The notes beneath the pieces are model-generated. The model had not been told where the DNA came from. It ran no database searches and saw nothing but the letters and a program-made list of their open reading frames with translations. Positions 26,182 through 34,204 of a DNA stretch of 64,000 nt are shown here, one piece after another (the stretch's first letter is position 1; every line of letters begins with the position of its first letter). The stretch is from assembly GCF_001418225.1 (NCBI RefSeq), contig NZ_LIPT01000006.1:146596-210595 (forward strand). Reading direction: 5' to 3'. The DNA is from Pannonibacter indicus. Lineage in GTDB: Bacteria; Pseudomonadota; Alphaproteobacteria; Rhizobiales; Stappiaceae. The position numbers were made by a program, and so were the translations under genes.

Positions 26182-26910
26182 TCAGCCGTTGGCGATGTAC
26201 TGGCCGCCGTTGATGGTTATCACCGCGCCGGTCATGAAGGCGGCCGCGTCGGAGGCGAGATAGACCACCGTCTGGGCGATTTCCTCCGGGTGGCCGAGAC
26301 GGCCGACCGGGATGCCGGCGACGATCTGCTGCAGCACCTTTTCCGGCATGGCGGCAACCATGTCCGTGTTGATGTAGCCCGGGCAGACCGTGTTGACGGT
26401 AATGCCCTTGAAGGCATTTTCCTGCGCCAGCGCCTTGCTGAAGCCGATCACACCGGCCTTGGCGGCGGAGTAGTTGGCCTGGCCCATCTGCCCCTTCTGA
26501 CCGTTGATCGAGGAAATGTTGATGATGCGGCCCCAGCCCCGGTTGCGCATGCCCTCGATGACCGGGCGGGTCATGGTGAACATGCTGTCGAGGTTGGTGG
26601 ACATCACCGCGCGCCACTGCTCGAACGTCATCTTGTGGAACATGCCGTCACGGGTGATCCCGGCGTTGTTCACCAGGATCTCGACCGGACCGAGCTCTGC
26701 TTCCACCTTGGCAATGCCTTCGGCGCATTCCTGCTCATTGGCCACGTCCCATTTGTAGACGTGAATGCCCGTGGCCGCCTTGAAGGCTTCGGCCTTTTCG
26801 GTGTTGCCGGCATAGGTGGCGGCCACCGTGTAACCGGCGGCCTTCAAACCCAGAGAAATGGCCTCACCGATACCGCGGGTGCCACCGGTGACCAACGCAA
26901 CCTTGCTCAT
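26182..26910 (-). CDS. phbB: Acetoacetyl-CoA reductase
   Basis: This short-chain dehydrogenase reduces acetoacetyl-CoA to (R)-3-hydroxybutyryl-CoA with NADPH, the monomer step of polyhydroxybutyrate synthesis. The 242-aa protein shows the cofactor motif TGGTRGIGEAI, VNNAGITRDGMFHKM, and the catalytic Ser-Tyr-Lys set in ISSINGQKGQMGQANYSAAKAG, followed by VCPGYINTDMV. It lies 129 bases after phbA and ends just before a strong terminator. The polymerase gene phaC is not in the window. Confidence 0.94.
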   Translation of the reverse strand: MSKVALVTGGTRGIGEAISLGLKAAGYTVAATYAGNTEKAEAFKAATGIHVYKWDVANEQECAEGIAKVEAELGPVEILVNNAGITRDGMFHKMTFEQWRAVMSTNLDSMFTMTRPVIEGMRNRGWGRIINISSINGQKGQMGQANYSAAKAGVIGFSKALAQENAFKGITVNTVCPGYINTDMVAAMPEKVLQQIVAGIPVGRLGHPEEIAQTVVYLASDAAAFMTGAVITINGGQYIANG

Positions 26911-27039
26911 TCATCTCTCCCCAGACTACGGGCCTGTTTCTTCAGCCCTGTTCCCGATTGAACTTCCCGGCAGGCACCCCGCCGGGAAGGAACTGGACAT
27001 GCAGGCTCTTGCGGCCCGCTTCGCGGCAAAGGCTTGTGC

Positions 27040-28221
27040 TTAGCGCTCGACGCAGAGCGCCACGCCCATGCCACCGCCGATGCAGAGCGTCGCAAGGCCC
27101 TTCTTGGCGTCGCGGCGGCCCATTTCGTGCAGCAGCGTGACGAGAATGCGCGCGCCCGAGGCACCGATCGGGTGACCGATGGCGATGGCACCGCCGTTGA
27201 CGTTGACGATGTCCGGGTTCCAGCCCATGTCCTTGTTGACGGCACAGGCCTGCGCCGCGAAGGCTTCGTTGGCTTCCACCAGATCGAGGTCGGCAACGCT
27301 CCAGCCGGCCTTCTCCAGCGCCTTGCGCGAGGCCGGGATCGGGCCGGAGCCCATGACGGCCGGATCAACGCCCGCCGTTGCCCACGACGCAATGCGGGCG
27401 AGCGGGGTGAGGCCGCGGCGGGCAGCTTCGGCCGCGCTCATCACCACCAGCGCTGCCGCGCCATCGTTGATGCCCGAAGCATTACCAGCGGTGACGGAGC
27501 CTTCCTTGTTGAAGGCCGGGCGCAGCTTGGACATGCTCTCCAGCGTTGCGCCATGGCGGATGTATTCGTCATCCTCGATCACCTTGTCGCCCTTGCGGTC
27601 GGCGATGGTGACGGGCGTGATCTCGTCCTTGAAGCGGCCGGCCTTCTGGGCAGCTTCCGCCTTGTTCTGCGAGGCAAGGGCGAAAGCGTCCTGCTCGTCG
27701 CGGCTGATCTGCCACTTCTGGGCGACGTTCTCCGCCGTCTGGCCCATGTGGTAGCCGTTGAAGGCATCCCACAGGCCATCCTTGATCATGGTGTCGATCA
27801 TCTTGTAGTCGCCCATCTTGTAGCCGGCGCGCATCGGAGCGCAGTGCGGCGAGAGCGACATGTTTTCCTGACCGCCTGCAACCACGATGCTGGCGTCGCC
27901 GCACATGATCTGCTGAGCAGCAATGGCAACGGTGCGCAGACCGGAACCGCAGACCTGGTTGAGCAGCCAGGCGGTGGAATCCTGGGAGAGGCCGGCGGCA
28001 ATGGCGGCCTGACGGGCCGGGTTCTGCCCCTGACCGGCGGTGAGCACCTGGCCGAAGATCAGTTCGTTGACGTCTGCTGCATCCACGCCAGCCTTTGCCA
28101 GCGCTGCCTTGATGACGGCGGCACCCAGCTCATGGGCGGGCGTATTGGCGAAAGACCCGTTGAATGAACCCACGGCCGTACGGGTGGCACTGACAATAAC
28201 GACGTCTGTAGAAGCGCTCAT
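27040..28221 (-). CDS. phbA: Acetyl-CoA acetyltransferase (beta-ketothiolase)
   Basis: This thiolase condenses two acetyl-CoA into acetoacetyl-CoA as the first step of polyhydroxybutyrate synthesis. The 393-aa length is standard. The nucleophilic Cys is in NQVCGSGLR (about residue 90), the His in [16 protein letters not shown] and the second Cys in [12 protein letters not shown] at the C-terminus. The start at 28221 ([15 protein letters not shown]) is fixed by conservation and an AGGAGG upstream, although the frame stays open for 97 more codons. It leads the phbAB operon and is divergent from phaR, with 332 bases between them. Confidence 0.95.
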   Translation of the reverse strand: MSASTDVVIVSATRTAVGSFNGSFANTPAHELGAAVIKAALAKAGVDAADVNELIFGQVLTAGQGQNPARQAAIAAGLSQDSTAWLLNQVCGSGLRTVAIAAQQIMCGDASIVVAGGQENMSLSPHCAPMRAGYKMGDYKMIDTMIKDGLWDAFNGYHMGQTAENVAQKWQISRDEQDAFALASQNKAEAAQKAGRFKDEITPVTIADRKGDKVIEDDEYIRHGATLESMSKLRPAFNKEGSVTAGNASGINDGAAALVVMSAAEAARRGLTPLARIASWATAGVDPAVMGSGPIPASRKALEKAGWSVADLDLVEANEAFAAQACAVNKDMGWNPDIVNVNGGAIAIGHPIGASGARILVTLLHEMGRRDAKKGLATLCIGGGMGVALCVER

Positions 28222-28553
28222 GAAGACCTCCTGAAACTGATTCCTCCCGGGATATGGCGGGTCCGCCGCTTGTTTTTTCTGACAGGACCACACTCCCCGC
28301 TCCGTCAGACTAGAGACTGTGAAACGCGACAAGTCAACCGCCCTTCGCGCCCGCAACAACCCGTATAGCGTGCACCACACACCCGATTTCGCCCCGCAAC
28401 AGGAAAAGGCTGGCATGGGTGCCCGGCTTTGGCATAGTCTTGTCGCGGAGGACGCTGCAACACGGGGAAGATGTTGCAGCAAAAGAGGAACTTGCCGCCA
28501 CCTGCCCCGCAAACCCGGGCAGGCAGGACAGGCAACCGGGAGCGAAAGAAAAG
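28222..28553. other. Divergent control region between phbA and phaR
   Basis: No gene is supported here. The region separates phbA (minus) from phaR (plus) and should contain both promoters. Its clearest element is the inverted repeat GCTGCAAC/GTTGCAGC at 28454-28480, about 75 bases ahead of the phaR start. I see no obvious strong -35/-10 pair. Confidence 0.6.
28454..28480. promoter_or_regulatory. Inverted repeat, probable PhaR operator
   Basis: GCTGCAAC (28454-28461) is inverted as GTTGCAGC (28473-28480) with 11 bases between. PhaR repressors recognise TGC/GCA-containing palindromes, and phaR genes are commonly autoregulated, so this is the best candidate operator. Confidence 0.55.
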
Positions 28554-29156
28554 ATGGCCAAGACCAGCGAGCCCACGATCATCAAGAAATACGCCAACCG
28601 CCGCCTCTACAACACCGGCACCAGCACCTATGTGACGCTGGAGGATCTGGCGGTGATGGTCAAAGGCGAAGAGGATTTCGTCGTTTTCGACGCCAAGACC
28701 GGCGAGGACATCACCCGCTCCGTCCTGACCCAGATCATTTTCGAACAGGAAGGCAAGGGCGGGCAAAACCTGCTGCCGATCACATTCCTGCGCCAGCTGA
28801 TCCGCTTCTACGGCGACAGCATGCAGGGTCTGGTGCCGAGCTTTCTGGAGTTCTCGATCTCCTCGCTCACCAAGGAGCAGGAGAAGCTGCGGGCTCAGAT
28901 GAGCGAAGCCTTCGGCGCCAGTGCTTTCGAGGCAATGGAAGAGCAGGTCAAGCGCAACACCGAAATGTTCGAGCGGGCGATGAAGATGTTCATGCCCTTC
29001 TCGCTGCCCGGCGCCGCCGCCCCCGGCACGGCCGCAGCCCCTGCCGCCGCACCGGAAAAACCGGCCGCCTCCGCCGGATCGGATCTGGACGACATGAAGA
29101 AGCAACTGGCCGCCATGCAGAAAAAGCTCGACGCCATCAGCGGCAGCAAGGACTGA
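28554..29156 (+). CDS. phaR: Polyhydroxyalkanoate synthesis repressor PhaR
   Basis: This DNA- and polymer-binding repressor controls phasin and polymer genes. The 200-aa protein starts with the diagnostic PHB/PHA accumulation DNA-binding domain: [28 protein letters not shown] and [21 protein letters not shown]. The PHB_acc region [20 protein letters not shown] follows, and a long helical Ala/Pro-rich tail ends [19 protein letters not shown]. The start at 28554 has GAAAGAAAAG upstream; the frame is open for 45 further codons of unlike sequence. It is divergent from phbAB, the usual arrangement. Confidence 0.95.
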   Translation: MAKTSEPTIIKKYANRRLYNTGTSTYVTLEDLAVMVKGEEDFVVFDAKTGEDITRSVLTQIIFEQEGKGGQNLLPITFLRQLIRFYGDSMQGLVPSFLEFSISSLTKEQEKLRAQMSEAFGASAFEAMEEQVKRNTEMFERAMKMFMPFSLPGAAAPGTAAAPAAAPEKPAASAGSDLDDMKKQLAAMQKKLDAISGSKD

Positions 29157-29490
29157 GGCAGCCTCCCGGCGCGCCGTCTCACCAGACCGCGCTCACGTCC
29201 GCGAAATACCCTGGACGTGAGACGGCAAGGGCCGCGGGCGCCTCTCAGACGGCAGTGTTTGAACCGGGCTGCCAGCCAGGCACCAACTCCTCTCCCCCTT
29301 GAGGGGGAGATGCCCCCGGCAGGGGGCAGAGGGGGTGACGGACTGTCCATTTATGCGAGAGGCAGAACCCTGTTGAGACGCTGATACCCCCCTCTGTCTG
29401 CTGGCGCAGACATCTCCCCCTCAAGGGGGAGAGGGGCTCTGCGGCAAAAGAAGAATGTGCCCCTTACGTCCGATTGTAAGAGCCGGCCCC
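29157..29490. other. Intergenic stretch filled by a large inverted repeat
   Basis: No gene is supported between the convergent phaR and GlcG-like genes. Most of the space is the 146-base inverted-repeat element at 29289-29434. The first 130 bases hold nothing I can name. Confidence 0.55.
29289..29434. repeat. Inverted-repeat element with CTCTCCCCCTTGAGGGGGAG ends
   Basis: The left arm (29289-29336) starts CCTCTCCCCCTTGAGGGGGA and runs to GCAGAGGGGGT. The right arm (29386-29434) is its inverted copy, starting ACCCCCCTCTGTCTG and ending in the inverse of the left end. Outer parts match almost perfectly and the inner parts diverge. The unit has no coding capacity and looks like a palindromic or MITE-like repeat of a type widespread in Hyphomicrobiales. 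Confidence 0.75.
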
Positions 29491-29922
29491 TCAGCCGCAG
29501 TCCGGCTTGAAACCGGCGGCTTCAATGCCCGCCACGGCGCAGGCCTCGTCATTGTCCGAGGTATCGCCGGAGATGCCCACGGCGCCAAGAATCTCCCCTG
29601 CCCCATCGCGGATCAGCACGCCGCCGGGCACCGGCACGATGGCACCGCCCGAAATGCCATTGAGCGCCTGGACGAAATGCGGCCGCTCGGCAGCGGCCGT
29701 GTTGAGCCAGCGCGACCCAGCCCCAACCCCGACAGCACCGTAAGCCTTGCCGAAGGCAATCTGCGGCCGCAGGATCGAGGAATTGTCCTGCCGGACCATG
29801 GCGACCAGATGCCCGCCGGCATCGATCACCGCCACGGTCAGAGGCTTCAGCTTCAGGCTCCCCGCTTTTGCCAGAGCGGCAGAGATGATTGTCTGTGCGG
29901 ATGAAAGTGTCAGTTTGCTCAT
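29491..29922 (-). CDS. GlcG/HbpS family heme-degrading-like protein
   Basis: The 143-aa protein belongs to the GlcG/HbpS (DUF336) family. Typical segments are LSSAQTIISAALAKAG, LTVAVIDAGGHLVAMVRQDN, IAFGKAYGAVGVG and GGAIVPVPGGVLIRDGAGEILGAVGISGD. Members bind heme or act as accessory proteins beside oxidoreductases; many have no tested function. No signal peptide is present, so this is a cytosolic form. It is divergent from the gamma-glutamyltransferase gene with 150 bases between and faces the inverted-repeat element downstream. Confidence 0.85.
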   Translation of the reverse strand: MSKLTLSSAQTIISAALAKAGSLKLKPLTVAVIDAGGHLVAMVRQDNSSILRPQIAFGKAYGAVGVGAGSRWLNTAAAERPHFVQALNGISGGAIVPVPGGVLIRDGAGEILGAVGISGDTSDNDEACAVAGIEAAGFKPDCG

Positions 29923-30072
29923 GGCCCGGCTTCTCCTCTAGACTTGCTCCATGCAGGGCCTCATCGCCCTGCCCTTCCATCTGGCTACCAGATCTTACGG
30001 ACGGGACACAGCGGCAGCAGCGGGTAAAGATCTGCGCCGGGAGGGAAACAATGGGCGAGGGAGAACACGATC

Positions 30073-31668
30073 TTGGCGCGAAACTTTGAAATGCCCGGCC
30101 GCTCGCCGGTCTATGCCACCAACGGCCTTGCCGCCACCTCCCACCCGCTGGCGACGGCCGCCGCCCTGGAGGTGCTGCAGGATGGCGGCAACGCGGTGGA
30201 CGCGGCCATTGCCGCCGTCGCCGTGCAATGCGTGGTCGAGCCGCATATGACCGGCATCGGCGGCGATTGCTTTGCCATCGTGACGGAAGCCGATGGCCGC
30301 ATGGCGGGCTTCAACGGTTCGGGCGCAGCACCAAGCGGCGTTTCCTCCGCAGCCTTGCGCGATGCGGGACTGGCCAGCATCCCCCTCGAAAGCGCCCACG
30401 CGGTGACGGTGCCCGGCGCGGTGCGCGCCTGGGAGACCCTGCTGAAGGCCCACGGCACCCGCTCCTTCGCAACCCTGTTCAAGCGCGCCATTGCCTATGC
30501 CCGCGACGGCTTTGCCGTGGCGCCGCGCGTCGCGCTCGACTGGCCGGCCTCCATCGCCAAGCTTTCGGCCGATGAAGCAGCGGCCAAGACCTACCTGCCC
30601 GGCGGCAGGGCGCCGGAAGCGGGCGATATCATGCGGTTCCCGGCGCTGGCCGACACGCTGGCCGCCATCGCCAGCGGGGGCGCGGATGCCTTCTACACCG
30701 GCCCGGTAGCCGAGGACATCGTTGCAACGCTGAAGGCGCGCGGCAGCTATATGACGCTGGAGGATCTGGCCGCCTGCCACACCACCGCCGTTGCCCCCGT
30801 CACCCGAGACTACCGCGGCTACACGGTGGCCGAGCTGCCGCCCAACGGCCAGGGCATTGTTGCGCTGATCATGCTGGGCCTGCTGGAACGCTACGACCTT
30901 TCCAGCCTCGATCCGCTGGGCGGCGAGCGGCTGCATCTGGAAATGGAGGCGGCCCGCATCTCCTATGCCATGCGCGACCGGTTCGTCGCCGATCCGGGAC
31001 ATATGGATGCCTGCCACATGTCCCTCTTCGCCGATGACATGATCGAAAGACTTGCCCCGCTTCTCAACCCTGCTGCACGCACGCAGGACCTGCCCCTGCC
31101 CAGCGCCCCGCCGCAGACGGATACCGTCTATCTGACCGTCGCCGACAGCAGCGGGCTGACGGTGTCCTTCATCAATTCCATCTTCCACAGCTTCGGATCG
31201 GGCATTCTGGCGCCCAACTCCGGCGTGCTGCTGCACAACCGGGGGGCCAGCTTCAAGGTGGCGCCGGGCCATCCCAACACCATCGAGGGCGGCAAGCGGC
31301 CCATGCACACAATCATTCCCGCCTTCGTGCTGAAGGATGGTGCGCCGTGGATGTCCTTCGGCGTCATGGGCGGCCAGTATCAGGCCTGCGGCCACACCCA
31401 TGTGCTGACCAACATGATCGACTATGGCATGGACGTGCAGCAGGCGATCGACTTCCCGCGCATCTTCATGGATGACGGTTTCAGCTTCCTGCAGGCCGAG
31501 AGCGGCATTCCGGCAGAAAGCCTCGACGTGCTGCGCGCCAGGGGCCACATCGTGAAGCAGGCACCTGCACCGATTGGCGGCTCGCAGGCCATCCGCATCG
31601 ACCGCAAGCGCGGCCTGTTCATCGGCGGTTCCGACCCGCGCAAGGATGGCCACGCGGCGGGATACTGA
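30073..31668 (+). CDS. ggt: Gamma-glutamyltransferase family protein
   Basis: This Ntn-hydrolase should transfer or hydrolyse gamma-glutamyl groups, for example from glutathione, after self-cleavage into two chains. The large-subunit part has TSHPLATAAALEVLQDGGNAVDAAIA and EPHMTGIGGDCFAIV. The cleavage and nucleophile threonine is in PQTDTVYLTVAD (about residue 356), followed by SIFHSFGSGI and GGKRPMHTIIPAF in the small subunit. The 531-aa chain lacks a signal peptide, unlike classical periplasmic GGT, and belongs to the shorter YwrD-like branch. The GlcG-like gene is divergent upstream. Confidence 0.88.
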   Translation: MARNFEMPGRSPVYATNGLAATSHPLATAAALEVLQDGGNAVDAAIAAVAVQCVVEPHMTGIGGDCFAIVTEADGRMAGFNGSGAAPSGVSSAALRDAGLASIPLESAHAVTVPGAVRAWETLLKAHGTRSFATLFKRAIAYARDGFAVAPRVALDWPASIAKLSADEAAAKTYLPGGRAPEAGDIMRFPALADTLAAIASGGADAFYTGPVAEDIVATLKARGSYMTLEDLAACHTTAVAPVTRDYRGYTVAELPPNGQGIVALIMLGLLERYDLSSLDPLGGERLHLEMEAARISYAMRDRFVADPGHMDACHMSLFADDMIERLAPLLNPAARTQDLPLPSAPPQTDTVYLTVADSSGLTVSFINSIFHSFGSGILAPNSGVLLHNRGASFKVAPGHPNTIEGGKRPMHTIIPAFVLKDGAPWMSFGVMGGQYQACGHTHVLTNMIDYGMDVQQAIDFPRIFMDDGFSFLQAESGIPAESLDVLRARGHIVKQAPAPIGGSQAIRIDRKRGLFIGGSDPRKDGHAAGY

Positions 31669-31758
31669 CCCCGAAAAGGCGAGAGGGCGGCTCCCCCCGA
31701 AACCGCCCCCTCCTGAAGTCCCCACCCGGGGACCTCGTATCAGCACTGATACCTGTCT

Positions 31759-32118
31759 TCAGAAACTGGCTGACACCACGAAACCGGCCGGCCGGCGGCG
31801 CGGGCTGGCGGCCGTGCGCCGGTAACTCACCGCCGCATCGCTCCCCGCATCATCATTCAGCGTACCGGCATCACGCATGGCGATGAGCTGAGCCAGAAAC
31901 GCCGCATCGGGCCGGTACATGGTGAAGCTGGCGGTGCGCTCCTCGGTGCGCAGCACCATGGGCACGGGAACGGAGGGCGGCGTGCGGCGCAGCTCTTCGG
32001 CCTGCGCGGCGGTGGCAGCTTCGGCCTTGGCTCTCGCTCTGGCACTGCGGCGGGCGGCGGCACGCTCTTGGGCTCGGATAGGATCGATACGCAACGGATC
32101 TGCCTCTGCCTGTTTCAC
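31759..32118 (-). CDS. Hypothetical protein with a conserved FLAQLIAMR-type segment
   Basis: The 119-aa protein has a basic, Ala/Arg-rich first half (AQERAAARRSARARAKAEA) and a more ordered middle, TASFTMYRPDAAFLAQLIAM followed by RDAGTLNDDAG. The second half resembles small uncharacterised proteins I associate with Hyphomicrobiales, in which a FxAQLxA segment precedes a short tail. No signal peptide or membrane helix is seen. It converges on ggt. Function is unknown and the reading rests mainly on that segment and codon use. Confidence 0.5.
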   Translation of the reverse strand: MKQAEADPLRIDPIRAQERAAARRSARARAKAEAATAAQAEELRRTPPSVPVPMVLRTEERTASFTMYRPDAAFLAQLIAMRDAGTLNDDAGSDAAVSYRRTAASPRRRPAGFVVSASF

Positions 32119-32484
32119 TTCGGGACGCCCTCACGGGGCTTGTCCTGAAAGTCGCAAGGCATGTGCCAGCAGGCCGGATCGCGTTAACTTTTTAACATTG
32201 AATTTATTGAGAAATTTCATTTAATGGTTAACGCCACAGGCCACAGGAAGACCTGAAGCGCTCAAGACACTGAGATTCCGTCCGAATCTTCCCGCCCCGC
32301 CACCCGCTTCCGGCGGCCCTTTGCGCCGTACTGGCGCCCCGGGGCGGGCATAGTGCGCAGGTCAGGTCCATGCCTCCGGTCCGCCAGCCTGTCCCGTCCC
32401 GGCACCCGGCCCCGCTTTGGCACAGAAATGGGGACGTGAAATGGGACGGGATGGCGATGGAGGGGTTCATGCATCAATCCACTC
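32119..32484. other. Non-coding stretch between a hypothetical gene and the rplT terminator
   Basis: No credible gene is present. An A+T-rich block, TTTTTAACATTGAATTTATT (about 32189-32208) and nearby bases, stands out in this G+C-rich window and probably carries the promoter of the minus-strand hypothetical gene. Short frames on either strand lack family features. Confidence 0.5.
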
Positions 32485-32522
32485 CAAAAAGAAAAAGGCG
32501 CCCCCGTTTCCGGGAGCGCCTT
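32485..32522 (-). terminator. Rho-independent terminator of infC-rpmI-rplT
   Basis: On the minus strand GGCGCTCCCG pairs with CGGGGGCGCC (one G-T pair) around GAAA, followed by TTTTTCTTTTT. It lies about 36 bases after the rplT stop and is one of the strongest terminators in the window. Confidence 0.92.
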
Positions 32523-32557
32523 GCGATCATGCGATCACGCCGCGAGGGCCAGACTGC

Positions 32558-32917
32558 TTAGGCAGCCAGAGCACCCTGAGCCTTCTCGACCAGAGCCTTG
32601 AAGGCTTCCGGCTGATGGATGGCGAGATCGGAAAGGACCTTGCGGTCGACTTCGATGCCAGCCTTGTTGAGGCCATCGATGAAGCGGCCGTAGGTCAGGC
32701 CCAGCTCACGGGTGGCAGCGTTGATGCGCTGGATCCAGAGCGAGCGGAAGTTCCTCTTCCTGACCTTGCGGTCGCGGTAGGCATATTGTGCTGCCTTTTC
32801 GACGGCCTGCTTGGCCACGCGGATGGTATTCTTGCGGCGGCCATAGTAACCCTTGGCTGCCTTGATAACCTTCTTATGACGGGCATGGGCCGTTACGCCC
32901 CGCTTGACACGCGCCAT
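32558..32917 (-). CDS. rplT: 50S ribosomal protein L20
   Basis: This 119-aa large-subunit assembly protein begins [20 protein letters not shown], with the conserved [31 protein letters not shown] and [27 protein letters not shown]. It binds 23S rRNA and in some bacteria represses its own operon. It is the last gene of infC-rpmI-rplT, 28 bases after rpmI, with AAGGAGAC ahead of the ATG and a strong terminator downstream. Confidence 0.98.
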   Translation of the reverse strand: MARVKRGVTAHARHKKVIKAAKGYYGRRKNTIRVAKQAVEKAAQYAYRDRKVRKRNFRSLWIQRINAATRELGLTYGRFIDGLNKAGIEVDRKVLSDLAIHQPEAFKALVEKAQGALAA

Positions 32918-32945
32918 TGGTAGTCTCCTTGATTGTCAGGTGGCG

Positions 32946-33143
32946 TTAGGCGTTCGGCATGTACTGCTTCACGATCTTGGCGTCCTGCGGCGACAGCGTG
33001 GTGGTGCCACGTGCGTTGCGGACGAACTTGGCCGTGCGCTTGATCATGCCATGACGCTTGCCGGCCTGACCGGTCTTGACCTTACCGGTCGCGGTCAGCT
33101 TGAAGCGCTTCTTGGCTCCAGACTTGGTCTTCAGCTTGGGCAT
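32946..33143 (-). CDS. rpmI: 50S ribosomal protein L35
   Basis: This 65-aa ribosomal protein begins [20 protein letters not shown] and includes [20 protein letters not shown], matching L35 along its length. The start at 33143 is fixed by conservation and an AAAGGATG site; the frame remains open 74 codons upstream but those residues are not L35. A GCGGGC-CAAA-GCCCGC hairpin lies about 15 bases ahead of the start. It stands between infC and rplT in the classic order. Confidence 0.97.
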   Translation of the reverse strand: MPKLKTKSGAKKRFKLTATGKVKTGQAGKRHGMIKRTAKFVRNARGTTTLSPQDAKIVKQYMPNA

Positions 33144-33451
33144 TTTGCATCCTTTCATTGGCGCGGGCCAAAGCCCGCTCGTTTGTTGGTGCATCGAGAA
33201 GCCGCCACGGCATGCCCTGGTTCTCTTGGGACCCGCCTGCGCAGTCTGATTTGTTTCAGGAAAACAGGTCAGAAAACGGCAACAGACAACTGGTCCACGG
33301 AGAGCCGGACGACTCTGGACCGGAGGCTTATAGGGACAGCCAGCCGCCTTTGCAACCGGATTCATGCGGGCACAGGATCACCTGCATCACAAAAGCAGGG
33401 CGGCCACGGATTGCTCCGCAGCCGCCGCACGAATCTTTTTCCGGAAAAGGC
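33144..33451. other. infC-rpmI intergenic region with leader hairpin
   Basis: This 308-base gap lies inside the infC-rpmI-rplT order and holds no gene. Near rpmI, GCGGGC (33163-33168) and GCCCGC (33173-33178) form a perfect hairpin with loop CAAA directly ahead of the ribosome-binding site, so it could affect rpmI-rplT expression. Near infC, CTTTTTCCGGAAAAG (33435-33449) is palindromic. The length suggests rpmI-rplT may have its own promoter here. Confidence 0.5.
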
Positions 33452-33994
33452 TCAGCGCTGGATCGGCGACAGAACCATCACCATCTGGCGGCCTTCGAGG
33501 CGGGGCGCGGACTCGACCTTGGCGATTTCCGCCGTCTCGTCGCGCACCTGCATCAGCAGCTTCATGCCAAGATCCTGGTGAGCCATTTCACGGCCCCGGA
33601 ACCGGAGCGTGACCTTCACCTTGTCGCCTTCAGAGAAGAAACGCATCATCGCCTTCATCTTCACTTCATAGTCATGAGTGTCGATGTTCGGACGCATCTT
33701 GATCTCCTTGATCTCGACGGTCTTCTGCTTCTTGCGCGTTTCAGCTGCTTTCTTCTGCGCCTGATACTTGAACCGGCCGTAGTCAAGGATCTTGCATACG
33801 GGCGGCTGCGCATTCGGCTGAATCTCGACCAGATCGAGACCGGCCTCCATCGCGATTTCGAGAGCTTCACCGGTCGGGACAATGCCGCGGTTCTGGCCTT
33901 CGTGATCAATCAGCTGGACTTCGCGAACGCGAATTTCTTCATTGGTGCGCGGGCCATCCTTCGTGGGAGGCGGGGCGCGGAACGGACGGCGAAT
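33452..33994 (-). CDS. infC: Translation initiation factor IF-3, ATT start
   Basis: IF-3 binds the 30S subunit, blocks premature subunit joining and checks start codons. The 180-aa protein shows [21 protein letters not shown], the IF3-N segment [41 protein letters not shown], and the IF3-C segment [17 protein letters not shown] to [19 protein letters not shown]. The start is the rare codon ATT at 33994, with GAGGAG 9 bases upstream. No ATG, GTG or TTG fits the conserved N-terminus, and non-canonical starts are the rule for infC because IF-3 represses such codons. It leads the operon. Confidence 0.95.
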   Translation of the reverse strand: MRRPFRAPPPTKDGPRTNEEIRVREVQLIDHEGQNRGIVPTGEALEIAMEAGLDLVEIQPNAQPPVCKILDYGRFKYQAQKKAAETRKKQKTVEIKEIKMRPNIDTHDYEVKMKAMMRFFSEGDKVKVTLRFRGREMAHQDLGMKLLMQVRDETAEIAKVESAPRLEGRQMVMVLSPIQR

Positions 33995-34049
33995 GGTCGC
34001 TATCTCCTCTATCGTTGCAGCACGGTCATGTGGCAGTTCCCGCAAGGGC

Positions 34050-34089
34050 ACAGAGCACCATTCCAGAACGGGAACAGAGCACCACTCCA
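34050..34089. repeat. 24-bp tandem duplication upstream of infC
   Basis: ACAGAGCACCATTCCA (34050-34065) recurs as ACAGAGCACCACTCCA (34074-34089), one mismatch, with a period of 24 bases. It lies 55-95 bases upstream of the infC start, in the probable promoter or 5' leader. Confidence 0.7.
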
Positions 34090-34204
34090 ATGCACTTCAG
34101 CCCCGCACGCTTACGCCGGGGCCGCGGCCACATCCAGTGTGGCAGGAACGGACAAAGCATTGGCCGAAGCGCAGAGAAAGTCAACCTTTCTTGCAAGCCG
34201 GCGA

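Noticed and set aside
32228..32470. 80-codon minus-strand frame before the rplT terminator
   Set aside because: No family features or ribosome-binding site, and an overlapping shorter frame is equally open; treated as non-coding.
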